From NCBI GenBank assembly GCA_004299545.1, contig SCRB01000950.1, positions 1 to 6,866 on the forward strand: 6,866 bases of DNA, written 5' to 3'. The stretch is from Rhizobiaceae bacterium. Its GTDB lineage: Bacteria > Pseudomonadota > Alphaproteobacteria > Rhizobiales > Rhizobiaceae. A model generated the notes under the pieces. The model searched no databases, had not been told where the DNA came from, and saw only the letters and a program-made list of their open reading frames with translations. The position numbers and the translations under genes were made by a program. Of this stretch, positions 1 through 6,202 are shown piece after piece. Within the stretch, counting starts at the first letter, position 1. Each line of letters starts with the position of its first letter.

Positions 1-264
1 GGCGTCGGGCCGGAGCACAGCTGGCTGCGCGATAGTGGCCGCGTCTCCTACGTTCCGATCCTCGACAACGAAGCGCTGGAGGCGTTCCAGGTGACGACGA
101 AGGTGGAAGGCATCATCCCGGCGCTGGAATCGGCGCATGCCATCGCGCACGCGATGAAGATCGCGCCGAAGATGCGGCCCGACCAGATCGTCATCGTCAA
201 TCTGTCCGGCCGCGGCGACAAGGACGTGCATACGGTCGCACAGATGATGGGCATGGAGATTTGA
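1..264 (+). CDS. trpB: Tryptophan synthase beta chain, 3' end (partial)
   Basis: This is the C-terminal 87 residues of tryptophan synthase beta. The enzyme is cytosolic and PLP-dependent, and it condenses indole from the alpha subunit with L-serine to give L-tryptophan. The reading frame is open from base 1 to TGA at 262-264; the start lies off the left edge. Family signatures seen are GVGPEHSWL at the very beginning (after the serine/PLP-binding core, which is outside the window), the stretch [12 protein letters not shown] in the middle, and [10 protein letters not shown] near the end, followed by the usual short tail. Nothing is disrupted in the visible part. It lies 5 bases upstream of trpA, as expected for subunits of an alpha2-beta2 complex made in equal amounts, and the two are almost certainly translationally coupled. 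The identification is strong even though most of the gene is missing. Confidence 0.97.
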   Translation, partial: GVGPEHSWLRDSGRVSYVPILDNEALEAFQVTTKVEGIIPALESAHAIAHAMKIAPKMRPDQIVIVNLSGRGDKDVHTVAQMMGMEI

Positions 265-269
265 CGCCG

Positions 270-1112
270 ATGGCCACCACCCGCATCGACCGCCGCTTTG
301 AAAAGCTGAGAAGAGAAGGCCGGCCGGCGCTCGTCACCTATTTCATGGGCGGTGATCCCGATTACGAGACCTCGCTGTCGATCATGAAGGCGCTGCCGAA
401 GGCGGGTGCCGACATCATCGAACTCGGCATGCCCTTCTCCGATCCGATGGCCGACGGCCCGGCCATCCAGGCAGCGGGCCTGAGGGCTTTGAGAGGCGGC
501 CAGACACTGGTGAAGACGCTCGATATGGCCCGCGACTTTCGCCGCGCGGACAACGAGACGCCGATCATCATGATGGGCTATTACAACCCGATCTATATCT
601 ACGGCGTGGACAGGTTCCTGAAGGATGCCGTCGAGTTCGGCATAGACGGCCTGATCGTCGTCGACCTGCCGCCTGAGATGGACGCCGAGCTTTGCCTGCC
701 AGCGCTCAAGGCCGGCATCAATTTCATCCGCCTCGCGACCCCGACGACGGACGATCGCCGCCTGCCGCGCGTTCTGCAGAATACGTCGGGCTTCGTCTAC
801 TACGTCTCGATGACGGGCATTACCGGCTCGGCGCTGCCGGAGACGAGCCGTATCGGCGAGGCTGTCCGCCGCATCAAGGCGCATACCGATCTGCCGGTCT
901 GCGTCGGTTTCGGCGTCAAGACGGCGGAACAGGCACGCGCCGTCGGCCAGTCGGCGGATGGGGTCGTGGTCGGCACGGCGGTGGTAAATGCCATCGCCAA
1001 TGTGCTCGGGCCGAAGGGCAAGATGACCGCCGACCCGGCGGAAGCGGTGGCCACCCTGGTTTCCGGCCTGGCGCAGGGGGTGCGCTCGGCACGGCTTGCG
1101 CCGGCCCGATAA
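270..1112 (+). CDS. trpA: Tryptophan synthase alpha chain
   Basis: This is a complete 280-residue TrpA, the usual length for the family. It cleaves indole-3-glycerol phosphate to indole and glyceraldehyde 3-phosphate; indole is channelled to TrpB. The protein is a single TIM barrel. The catalytic pair is present in [14 protein letters not shown] (residues 51-64): Glu51 and Asp62, matching E. coli Glu49 and Asp60. Further motifs are [10 protein letters not shown] (103-112), [10 protein letters not shown] (127-136), the loop VSMTGITG (179-186), and the phosphate-binding GFGVKT (213-218) and GVVVGTA (231-237). I chose ATG at 270 because GGAG at 255-258 sits 11 bases before it. A TTG at 261 is in frame and would overlap the trpB stop, but it lies only 2 bases after that GGAG. 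The stop is TAA at 1110-1112. The sequence type ([12 protein letters not shown] near the N terminus) is that of rhizobial TrpA as I remember it. Confidence 0.97.
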   Translation: MATTRIDRRFEKLRREGRPALVTYFMGGDPDYETSLSIMKALPKAGADIIELGMPFSDPMADGPAIQAAGLRALRGGQTLVKTLDMARDFRRADNETPIIMMGYYNPIYIYGVDRFLKDAVEFGIDGLIVVDLPPEMDAELCLPALKAGINFIRLATPTTDDRRLPRVLQNTSGFVYYVSMTGITGSALPETSRIGEAVRRIKAHTDLPVCVGFGVKTAEQARAVGQSADGVVVGTAVVNAIANVLGPKGKMTADPAEAVATLVSGLAQGVRSARLAPAR

Positions 1113-1130
1113 TGGCCCCACATTTCTCCT

Positions 1131-1170
1131 CTATTCCGGCCCCTTCTATTCCGGCCCCTTCTATTCCGGC
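1131..1170 (+). repeat. 15-bp tandem repeat in the trpA-accD gap
   Basis: The unit ctattccggcccctt occurs at 1131-1145 and 1146-1160, followed by its first 10 bases at 1161-1170, giving 2.7 copies with no mismatch. It occupies half of the 81-base space between the trpA stop and the accD start. It ends 12 bases before the accD Shine-Dalgarno sequence, so the accD start signals are intact. The copies are identical, which suggests recent slippage duplication. I see no strong hairpin or obvious promoter made by the repeat. Confidence 0.95.
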
Positions 1171-1182
1171 ACTGTGACAATC

Positions 1183-1186
1183 GGAG
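1183..1186 (+). promoter_or_regulatory. Ribosome binding site of accD
   Basis: GGAG stands 7 bases before ATG 1194 and decides the start. Another ATG at 1189-1191 is out of frame and too close to this site. Confidence 0.75.
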
Positions 1187-1193
1187 CGATGCG

Positions 1194-2117
1194 ATGAATT
1201 GGATCACCAACTATGTCCGGCCGAAGATCAACTCGATGCTCGGCCGCCGCGAGATGCCGGAAAACCTCTGGATCAAGGATCCGGAGACGGGCGAGATGGT
1301 CTTCCACAAGGATCTGGAGGAGAACCAGTACGTTATTCCCTCCTCCGGCCATCACATGCGCATCTCGGCGAAGGAGCGGCTGAAATATTTCTTCGACGAC
1401 GGCCGTTATGACGCCATCGACAATCCGAAGGTCGTCACCGACCCGCTGAAGTTCCGCGACGAGAAGCGCTATGTCGAGCGGCTGAGGGAATATCGCACCA
1501 AGACCGGCCAGGACGATACGGTACTGAGCGGCACGGGAACCATCGAAGGGCTTCCGATCGTCGCGACGGTGCAGGATTTCGCCTTCATGGGCGGTTCGCT
1601 TGGCCTCGCCGCGGGAGAGGCGATCGTCAAGGCGTTCGAAACGGCGGTCGCGCGCCACTGCCCGCTCGTGCTTTTTGCCGCTTCGGGCGGCGCGCGCATG
1701 CAGGAGGGAACGCTGTCGCTCATGCAGTTGCCGCGTACGACTGTGGCGCTCGACCGGCTGAAAGAGGCGGGGCTTCCCTATATCGTCGTCCTTACCAATC
1801 CGACGACCGGCGGCGTGACGGCGTCCTACGCCATGCTGGGCGATGTCCACATCGCCGAACCGGGGGCGCTGATCGGGTTCGCCGGACCGCGCGTCATCGA
1901 ACAGACGATCCGCGAGAAATTGCCGGAAGGTTTCCAGCGCGCCGAATATCTCATGCAGCACGGCATGGTGGATATGGTCGTGTCGAGGCTTGAAATGAAG
2001 AAGACCGTGGCGCGCCTCCTCAAGATCATGCTGAAGGCGCCGGCCGATGCCGACGCGGCGCTTTCAAGCGATTTGCCGTCGCAGAAACCGTCGCCGGAAC
2101 TGGCTACGGAAGCGTAG
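1194..2117 (+). CDS. accD: Acetyl-CoA carboxylase carboxyltransferase subunit beta, zinc-ribbon cysteines absent
   Basis: This is a complete 307-residue AccD, close to the E. coli protein (about 304). With AccA it forms the carboxyltransferase that moves the carboxyl group from biotin on AccB to acetyl-CoA, giving malonyl-CoA, the first committed step of fatty acid synthesis in the cytosol. The crotonase-fold core is well conserved: FMGGSLG (131-137), SGGARMQEG (164-172), [17 protein letters not shown] (201-217), [11 protein letters not shown] (228-238) and REKLPEGFQ (240-248). The N terminus [12 protein letters not shown] is typical of alphaproteobacteria. The N-terminal zinc ribbon of E. 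coli AccD has two CxxC pairs; aligned by eye, those four positions here are Asp29, Thr32, Ile48 and Ser51. The only cysteine in the protein is Cys156. The last 35 or so residues look like a flexible tail rich in Ala, Ser, Pro and Asp/Glu. It sits between trpA and folC in a probable operon. Confidence 0.97.
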   Translation: MNWITNYVRPKINSMLGRREMPENLWIKDPETGEMVFHKDLEENQYVIPSSGHHMRISAKERLKYFFDDGRYDAIDNPKVVTDPLKFRDEKRYVERLREYRTKTGQDDTVLSGTGTIEGLPIVATVQDFAFMGGSLGLAAGEAIVKAFETAVARHCPLVLFAASGGARMQEGTLSLMQLPRTTVALDRLKEAGLPYIVVLTNPTTGGVTASYAMLGDVHIAEPGALIGFAGPRVIEQTIREKLPEGFQRAEYLMQHGMVDMVVSRLEMKKTVARLLKIMLKAPADADAALSSDLPSQKPSPELATEA

Positions 2118-2125
2118 ACCATTTT

Positions 2126-2150
2126 CCTGCCCTACCGGCGTGAGGGCAGG
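2126..2150 (+). promoter_or_regulatory. Hairpin overlapping the folC ribosome binding site
   Basis: An exact 8-bp inverted repeat, CCTGCCCT at 2126-2133 and AGGGCAGG at 2143-2150, flanks a 9-base loop. A T-A pair (2125/2151) can extend it. It lies in the 45-base accD-folC gap. The probable folC Shine-Dalgarno sequence AGGAG (2148-2152) has its first three bases inside the 3' arm, so the folded mRNA would hide it. No U-run follows on either strand, so it does not look like an intrinsic terminator. Control of folC translation is my inference; protection of the upstream mRNA 3' end is another possibility. Confidence 0.6.
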
Positions 2151-2152
2151 AG
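2148..2152 (+). promoter_or_regulatory. Ribosome binding site of folC
   Basis: AGGAG lies 10 bases before ATG 2163, slightly far but the best match nearby. It supports ATG 2163 over the next in-frame ATG at 2193, which has no comparable site. Part of it is base-paired in the hairpin at 2126-2150. Confidence 0.65.
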
Positions 2153-2162
2153 AGCCTTAAAA

Positions 2163-3524
2163 ATGAATTCTTCTCCCGAGAACCCGTCCGTCATGGCCGA
2201 AAGCGCAGCCCATGCCGCCATTGCGCGGCTGATGACCCTTCACCCGAAGGGTTTCGACCTTTCGCTCGACCGGGTGAGGCGCTTGCTCGAAAGGCTCGGC
2301 AACCCGCAGGACAGACTGCCACCCGTCATCCATGTCGCCGGCACGAACGGCAAGGGATCGGCCGTGGCCTTTTCGCGCGCGCTTCTGGAAAGCGCCGGCT
2401 ATCGGGTTCACGCCCACACCTCGCCGCATCTGGTCAACTGGCATGAACGCTTCCGCATGGCCGGCGAGAACGGCGGCCGCTTCGTTGAGGACGGCCTTCT
2501 CGCCGAAGCCATCGAACGCGTCGCCGTTGCCAACAAAGGCGAGACGATCACCGTCTTCGAGATCCTGACGGCGGTGATGTTCGTGCTCTTTTCCGAGCAT
2601 CCGGCGGACGCGGCGATCATTGAGGTGGGGCTCGGCGGCCGCTTCGACGCGACCAACGTTATAAAAAACCCCGCCGTATCGGTCATCATGCCTGTCTCGC
2701 TCGACCATCAGGCCTATCTCGGCGACCGGGTCGAACTGATCGCCGCTGAAAAGGCCGGCATCATCAAGCCGGGCCGGCCCGTCGTCGTCGGCCAGCAGGA
2801 ATCGGATACGGCCCGCGACGTGATCGTTGATACGGCCGAACGGCTTGGCTGCCCGCTTTCCATCTATGGGCAGGATTTCGTCGCCTTCGAGGAGAACGGC
2901 CGGCTCGTGCATCAGGATGAAACCGGCCTTCTCGATCTGCCGCTGCCGCGTCTTTCCGGCCGGCATCAATACGCCAACGCCTCCGCCGCGATCGCGGCCG
3001 TGAAGGCGGCGGGATTCAAGCTCGACCATGCCGCCGCCGAAAGGGCGATGGAAACGGTCGACTGGCCCGCCCGGCTGCAACGGCTGACATCAGGCCGGCT
3101 GGCCGATCTGGCGCCCGCCGGATCGGAGCTTTGGGTCGACGGCGGCCATAATCCCGGTGCCGGCGTTGTCATCGCCGAAGCGCTCGCCGCGCAGGAAGAG
3201 CGGATGCCGCGGCCGCTTTTCCTGATTTCGGGCATGATCAACACCAAGGACCAAAGCGGCTATTTCGCGGCTTTCCATGGTATCGCGCGGCGCGTCTTCA
3301 CCGTGCCGGTGAATATGAGTGACGCCGGTGTGCCGAACACGGAACTTGCGGCGCGGGCTGAGGAAGCAGGTCTTTCCGCTGAGCCGATCCATTCGATCGA
3401 GGACGCCTTGCTTCTTCTGCGCAACACATGGAGCGCGGAGGAAGTGCCCCCCCGCATCCTGATCAGCGGTTCGCTCTACCTCGCCGGCGAGGCGCTGGCG
3501 CGGAACGGCACACCGCCGCAATAG
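2163..3524 (+). CDS. folC: Bifunctional dihydrofolate synthase / folylpolyglutamate synthase
   Basis: This is a complete 453-residue FolC, within or slightly above the usual length. The cytosolic, ATP-dependent Mur-ligase-family enzyme joins L-glutamate to dihydropteroate to make dihydrofolate, and in most bacteria also adds further glutamates to reduced folates. Motifs in order are the P-loop AGTNGKGS (59-66), HTSPHL (85-90) with NWHERFR (92-98), EVGLGGRFDATN (154-165), SLDHQAYLGD (179-188), EKAGIIKPG (196-204), RHQYANA (267-273) at the start of the C-terminal domain, and DGGHNPGA (326-333). The glutamate in EVGLGG and the histidine in SLDH are the usual magnesium-site residues of the family. 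It starts at ATG 2163 and stops at TAG 3522-3524. It lies 45 bases after accD and is probably the last gene of this operon here, because the next genes run convergently. Whether both activities are present cannot be read from sequence. Confidence 0.96.
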   Translation: MNSSPENPSVMAESAAHAAIARLMTLHPKGFDLSLDRVRRLLERLGNPQDRLPPVIHVAGTNGKGSAVAFSRALLESAGYRVHAHTSPHLVNWHERFRMAGENGGRFVEDGLLAEAIERVAVANKGETITVFEILTAVMFVLFSEHPADAAIIEVGLGGRFDATNVIKNPAVSVIMPVSLDHQAYLGDRVELIAAEKAGIIKPGRPVVVGQQESDTARDVIVDTAERLGCPLSIYGQDFVAFEENGRLVHQDETGLLDLPLPRLSGRHQYANASAAIAAVKAAGFKLDHAAAERAMETVDWPARLQRLTSGRLADLAPAGSELWVDGGHNPGAGVVIAEALAAQEERMPRPLFLISGMINTKDQSGYFAAFHGIARRVFTVPVNMSDAGVPNTELAARAEEAGLSAEPIHSIEDALLLLRNTWSAEEVPPRILISGSLYLAGEALARNGTPPQ

Positions 3525-3525
3525 G

Positions 3526-3570
3526 GCATGATCCGGAAAACTGGATGCCGGTTTTCCGAAAAGATCATGC
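3526..3570. repeat. Imperfect palindromic intergenic repeat of rhizobial type
   Basis: The outer arms GCATGATC (3526-3533) and GATCATGC (3563-3570) are exact inverted repeats. The inner arms CGGAAAAC (3534-3541) and GTTTTCCG (3551-3558) are also exact, enclosing a 9-base loop; four A's (3559-3562) bulge on one side. Similar elements beginning GCATGATCC and ending GATCATGC are, as I remember, scattered in many copies between genes of Rhizobiales. It fills most of the 66-base gap between the convergent folC and DUF1796 genes, starting 2 bases after the folC stop. It could form a stable RNA hairpin from either strand and limit read-through, but neither side has the U-run of a classic terminator. 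Confidence 0.8.
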
Positions 3571-3590
3571 TTCAGGAACAGCCGGACTTT

Positions 3591-4271
3591 TCAGCCGAAA
3601 TAGCGCTGGAAAAGGGCGCTCCATGTTGCGTCGTCGCCCTTCCACTCGCTGTCGTCCGGCCTGATCCTCGCGATCGTCATCCGTTCCTCGGGCAGGCTTT
3701 CGAGAGCGGGAACGCTGCGCTCATCATAGGTGACGACGAGTAGCTCGCACGGTTTGCCGAGCGCGACCTCGGCGCTTTGCTTCACGGCGCGCGTGTTTTC
3801 CGGCGTGAAAGTGAAGCAGCCTTTCTGGTAGTCGTCGCCGAGCACCGAAACCAGATTGTTCTGGGTATTGGAGACGACGAAGATCACACGCTCCCTCTTT
3901 CTCAGATCATCGAAGGAATTGAAGAACCTGTCATATTTGTCCCGTGTCAGGCTGAACGTTCCTTCAACGTCCACCGCTTTCTGCTGGCGGAAATCGTGCC
4001 AGAAGAACATGCCCTGTTTTTTCCAGTGAAATGTGCCATCCTGCTTGTAGGGCGACAATTCCATTGGCGATTGAGGAAAGCGGTCACTGGACCGGATCCA
4101 TTCGCCTGTTCGGGCGACGGGACAGATGACCCAGTCAAAGGGGAAACGCTTCGGCGTCAGTTCGTCGCCCGCCAAAGCCGAGAGCATCGCGGCGTTCTGC
4201 TTGATCTGATGCGCGCTCTGGCAGGACGAGCCGAGGCTGACGACCGCCAGTTTTTCTCCGACAACGGACAT
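3591..4271 (-). CDS. DUF1796-family protein (putative papain-like cysteine peptidase)
   Basis: This is a 226-residue protein with no signal peptide or membrane segment visible. The N-terminal pattern SLGSSCQSAHQIK (12-24) followed by FPFDWVICP (43-51) matches, from memory, the DUF1796 family, annotated as putative papain-like cysteine peptidases. Cys17 would be the nucleophile. FWHDF (90-94) supplies a candidate histidine, His92. KYDRFFNSFDDLRKRERVIF (112-131) and VSNTQNN (133-139) resemble the rest of the domain. The function is unproven and the substrate unknown. ATG 4271 is chosen because the homologous region begins just after it; upstream, the frame only shadows the adenine deaminase gene. 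The ribosome site is weak (GGGA about 8 bases before). It begins 17 bases after the adenine deaminase stop on the same strand, so cotranscription is likely. A hand count at 3901-4080 gives about 49% GC, against about 63% in a sampled 60-base line of the neighbouring gene, which suggests transfer. Confidence 0.72.
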   Translation of the reverse strand: MSVVGEKLAVVSLGSSCQSAHQIKQNAAMLSALAGDELTPKRFPFDWVICPVARTGEWIRSSDRFPQSPMELSPYKQDGTFHWKKQGMFFWHDFRQQKAVDVEGTFSLTRDKYDRFFNSFDDLRKRERVIFVVSNTQNNLVSVLGDDYQKGCFTFTPENTRAVKQSAEVALGKPCELLVVTYDERSVPALESLPEERMTIARIRPDDSEWKGDDATWSALFQRYFG

Positions 4272-4288
4272 CTGCCGGTCCCGGCGCG

Positions 4289-6091
4289 CTAAGCGGGTTC
4301 GAAGGCGGGGACGATTTCCATTTCGGGTACCAGCACAAGGCCCTTGTCGGTGATCCTGATCTCGGGAATGACCGAAAGCGGGATGAGGTTGAAGCCCATA
4401 TAGGGAATGGTACAGCCGGCTTTCTTCCATTCCTCCTTCATCCGCTTTACCTCTTCGGCAACCTCGGTAACGCGCTTGTCGGAGAGGAGCCCGGCGATCG
4501 GCAGTTCCACCATCGCCGTCACCTTGCCGTCCATCACGACGCACACCCCGCCCTGTTTTTCCTCGATGGCGCGCAACGCGACCTGCATGTCCGCCTCGTT
4601 GGTGCCGGCGATGATGATGTTGTGGCTGTCATGGCCGACCGACGACGCCACCGCGCCGCGCGTCAGGTTGAAATTGCTGAGCAGGCCATGCGCGACATTG
4701 CCGGCCGACTTGCCGTGACGCTCGACAACCGTGACGAAGCACAGCCCGTGCCGGTCGAAATGGGACTGCCAGTCATTCGCCGGTTCGAGCCGGATCTTTT
4801 CGTGGCCGAGCATGATGCCGGGATGTTCGGTGCGGATTGTATGCGTGACCACCGGGCCGGACGGAAGCTCCGGCGTCAGCCTGACCGCCTTCGGCAGTTT
4901 CACCGTATGATAGGCCGCCTCGGGATAGCGGTAGCGGCTGGAAAGCGCCTGGTCGAGCAGCGGCGTGATCCTGCCGTCTTCCACCACGAGTTTGCCGCCA
5001 TACCAGGTGTTGACCGGCTTATAACCATCGTCGAGGAGCACGATATCGGCGCGGCGCCCGCCGCCGAATCCGCCGATGTCGCCATCCATGCCGAAGCGGG
5101 TCGCGCCGTGCAGCGAGCCCATCGACCAGGCCTGTTCCGGTTTGAGCCCCGCCTTCATCGCCTGCCGCGCTACCCAGTCCATGCCGAAGAGCAGGAGATC
5201 GTCGGCGTCGCGGTCGTCGGTGCAGACGGCGACGCGCTTGTGGGATGAACCGAGTTCCGTGATCGTCTTGATTGCTTCAGGCAGGCTGTGCCAGGGCGTC
5301 GTCGGCGGTCCGCCGCGCAGGAAGATCCAGACGCCGGCCTCGAGGAGATCGTCGGCAATGGCGCGGTCGATCGCCTCATGCGTGTCGGTGACGCCGGACG
5401 CCGCATAGGCGGCGACGAATTCACGCCCGTAGACATGGCCAGAAACCGGCCGGCCGCGTTCCAGGGCAGCGGCAAGGATGGCATGGCTGCGTTCGTCGCC
5501 CATGGCGACCGGCACGAAATCCATCTTTTCGCCGAGTGCCACCGCTTCCGGCCATTTGTCGAACAAAGCGGCGATCTTTTCCGCCGTCAGGTCGCCGCCC
5601 GCGGTCTCGAGTTCCGCCGAGGTCGCCGGCACCGTGCTCGGCACGGTCAGGAAGATGGAAAGCGGCGCTTCTCTCGCATCCTCAAGCATCGCCTCGACGC
5701 CGGCGACATCCATGACATTGCCGATCTCGTGACTGTCGCAGAAAATGGTGGTGGTGCCGTTCAGAAGCGCGGCCTCGGCATAGGCGCAGGCCGTCACCAT
5801 GCTCGATTCGATGTGGATATGCGGATCGACAAGGCCGGGCGCTAGAAGACCGCCTTTCACATCGTAGATCTTGGCGCTTTGGCCTGTATAGGTCCCGACG
5901 GGCTTCACCGCGGCAATGCGGCCGCCCGAAATCCAGACTTCCCTGCCGGGAAGGATGCGCTCCGAATAGGTGGAGAGGATGCGGGCGCCTTTCAGGACGA
6001 GATCCGGTTCCGCCCGGCCGGAAGCGACATCGGCAAGACGGCGTGTCATGGCCGAAAGCGGTTTCACGGAAAAGCGTGTCAGCGACGGCAT
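4289..6091 (-). CDS. ade: Adenine deaminase, divergent subfamily
   Basis: This is a complete 600-residue amidohydrolase, the usual length for bacterial adenine deaminase, which converts adenine and water to hypoxanthine and ammonia in purine salvage. Motifs in order are an N-terminal beta-sandwich segment ([10 protein letters not shown], 30-39), the metal site PHIHIESSM (90-98; His91, His93), CDSHEIGNV (118-126), LGEKMDF (186-192; Glu188 probable bridging ligand), SGHVYGREF (217-225; His219), VTDTHEA (234-240; His238) and TDDRDADDL (291-299). The C-terminal adenine-deaminase domain follows, with SSVGHDSHN (483-491), [11 protein letters not shown] (528-538) and [20 protein letters not shown] near the end. 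As I recall, classical members have a HAPG-type motif where this one has HVYG, so it is a divergent branch and its substrate may differ. ATG 6091 is supported by GGAG about 9 bases upstream. The DUF1796 gene follows after 17 bases; a histidine kinase gene ends 111 bases upstream. Confidence 0.87.
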   Translation of the reverse strand: MPSLTRFSVKPLSAMTRRLADVASGRAEPDLVLKGARILSTYSERILPGREVWISGGRIAAVKPVGTYTGQSAKIYDVKGGLLAPGLVDPHIHIESSMVTACAYAEAALLNGTTTIFCDSHEIGNVMDVAGVEAMLEDAREAPLSIFLTVPSTVPATSAELETAGGDLTAEKIAALFDKWPEAVALGEKMDFVPVAMGDERSHAILAAALERGRPVSGHVYGREFVAAYAASGVTDTHEAIDRAIADDLLEAGVWIFLRGGPPTTPWHSLPEAIKTITELGSSHKRVAVCTDDRDADDLLLFGMDWVARQAMKAGLKPEQAWSMGSLHGATRFGMDGDIGGFGGGRRADIVLLDDGYKPVNTWYGGKLVVEDGRITPLLDQALSSRYRYPEAAYHTVKLPKAVRLTPELPSGPVVTHTIRTEHPGIMLGHEKIRLEPANDWQSHFDRHGLCFVTVVERHGKSAGNVAHGLLSNFNLTRGAVASSVGHDSHNIIIAGTNEADMQVALRAIEEKQGGVCVVMDGKVTAMVELPIAGLLSDKRVTEVAEEVKRMKEEWKKAGCTIPYMGFNLIPLSVIPEIRITDKGLVLVPEMEIVPAFEPA

Positions 6092-6202
6092 AGTCTATAT
6101 CTCCACAGCAAAAATGATGAGGCCTCGCGCCTGCCGGCGATGCCTGTCGAATGATGGTGTCTAACCCGGAACCGCGCCCCAGTGCAAAGGCTGAACCCCA
6201 CG
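6092..6202 (-). other. Gap between kinase and adenine deaminase genes
   Basis: These 111 bases separate the histidine kinase stop from the adenine deaminase start. Apart from the GGAG before ATG 6091, I see nothing definite: no convincing -35/-10 pair, no terminator hairpin with a U-run, and no purine-riboswitch-like structure that I could recognise by eye. The length would allow a promoter for ade. Confidence 0.5.

Noticed and set aside
261..269. TTG 261 as the trpA start, overlapping the trpB stop
   Set aside because: The GGAG at 255-258 is only 2 bases before it but 11 before ATG 270, and ATG 270 gives the normal N terminus.
48..1121. Long open frame on the minus strand opposite trpB/trpA (357 codons)
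   Set aside because: It is antisense to clearly conserved trpA, rich in Arg/Ala/His as expected from the mirrored codons of a high-GC gene, and has no recognisable domain.
692..1177. Plus-strand frame running through the trpA 3' half into the repeat, ending in SIPAP repeats
   Set aside because: It overlaps trpA in another frame and its composition is typical of a shadow frame. The pentapeptide repeat only reflects the 15-bp DNA repeat.
2126..2150. Hairpin as an intrinsic terminator after accD
   Set aside because: No U-run follows the stem on either strand, and it sits on the folC ribosome site, so a translational role fits better.
2157..3080. 307-codon minus-strand frame opposite folC
   Set aside because: It is antisense to a gene with all FolC motifs; no domain and no ribosome site were seen.
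3777..4292. Plus-strand frame opposite the DUF1796 gene
   Set aside because: It mirrors the minus-strand gene, which carries the family motifs; no independent evidence supports it.
4272..4544. Upstream extension of the DUF1796 frame to 4544
   Set aside because: The extra 91 residues overlap adenine deaminase coding sequence, look like shadow translation, and precede the point where family similarity begins (MSVVGEKLAVVSLGSSC).
4622..5845. Long plus-strand frames opposite adenine deaminase (208 and 185 codons)
   Set aside because: Both are antisense to a well-conserved enzyme, Arg/Ala-rich, and without recognisable domains.
6092..6202. Promoter or purine riboswitch for adenine deaminase
   Set aside because: Candidate hexamers such as TTGCAC with TTAGAC match poorly, and I could not find a convincing aptamer-like fold by eye.
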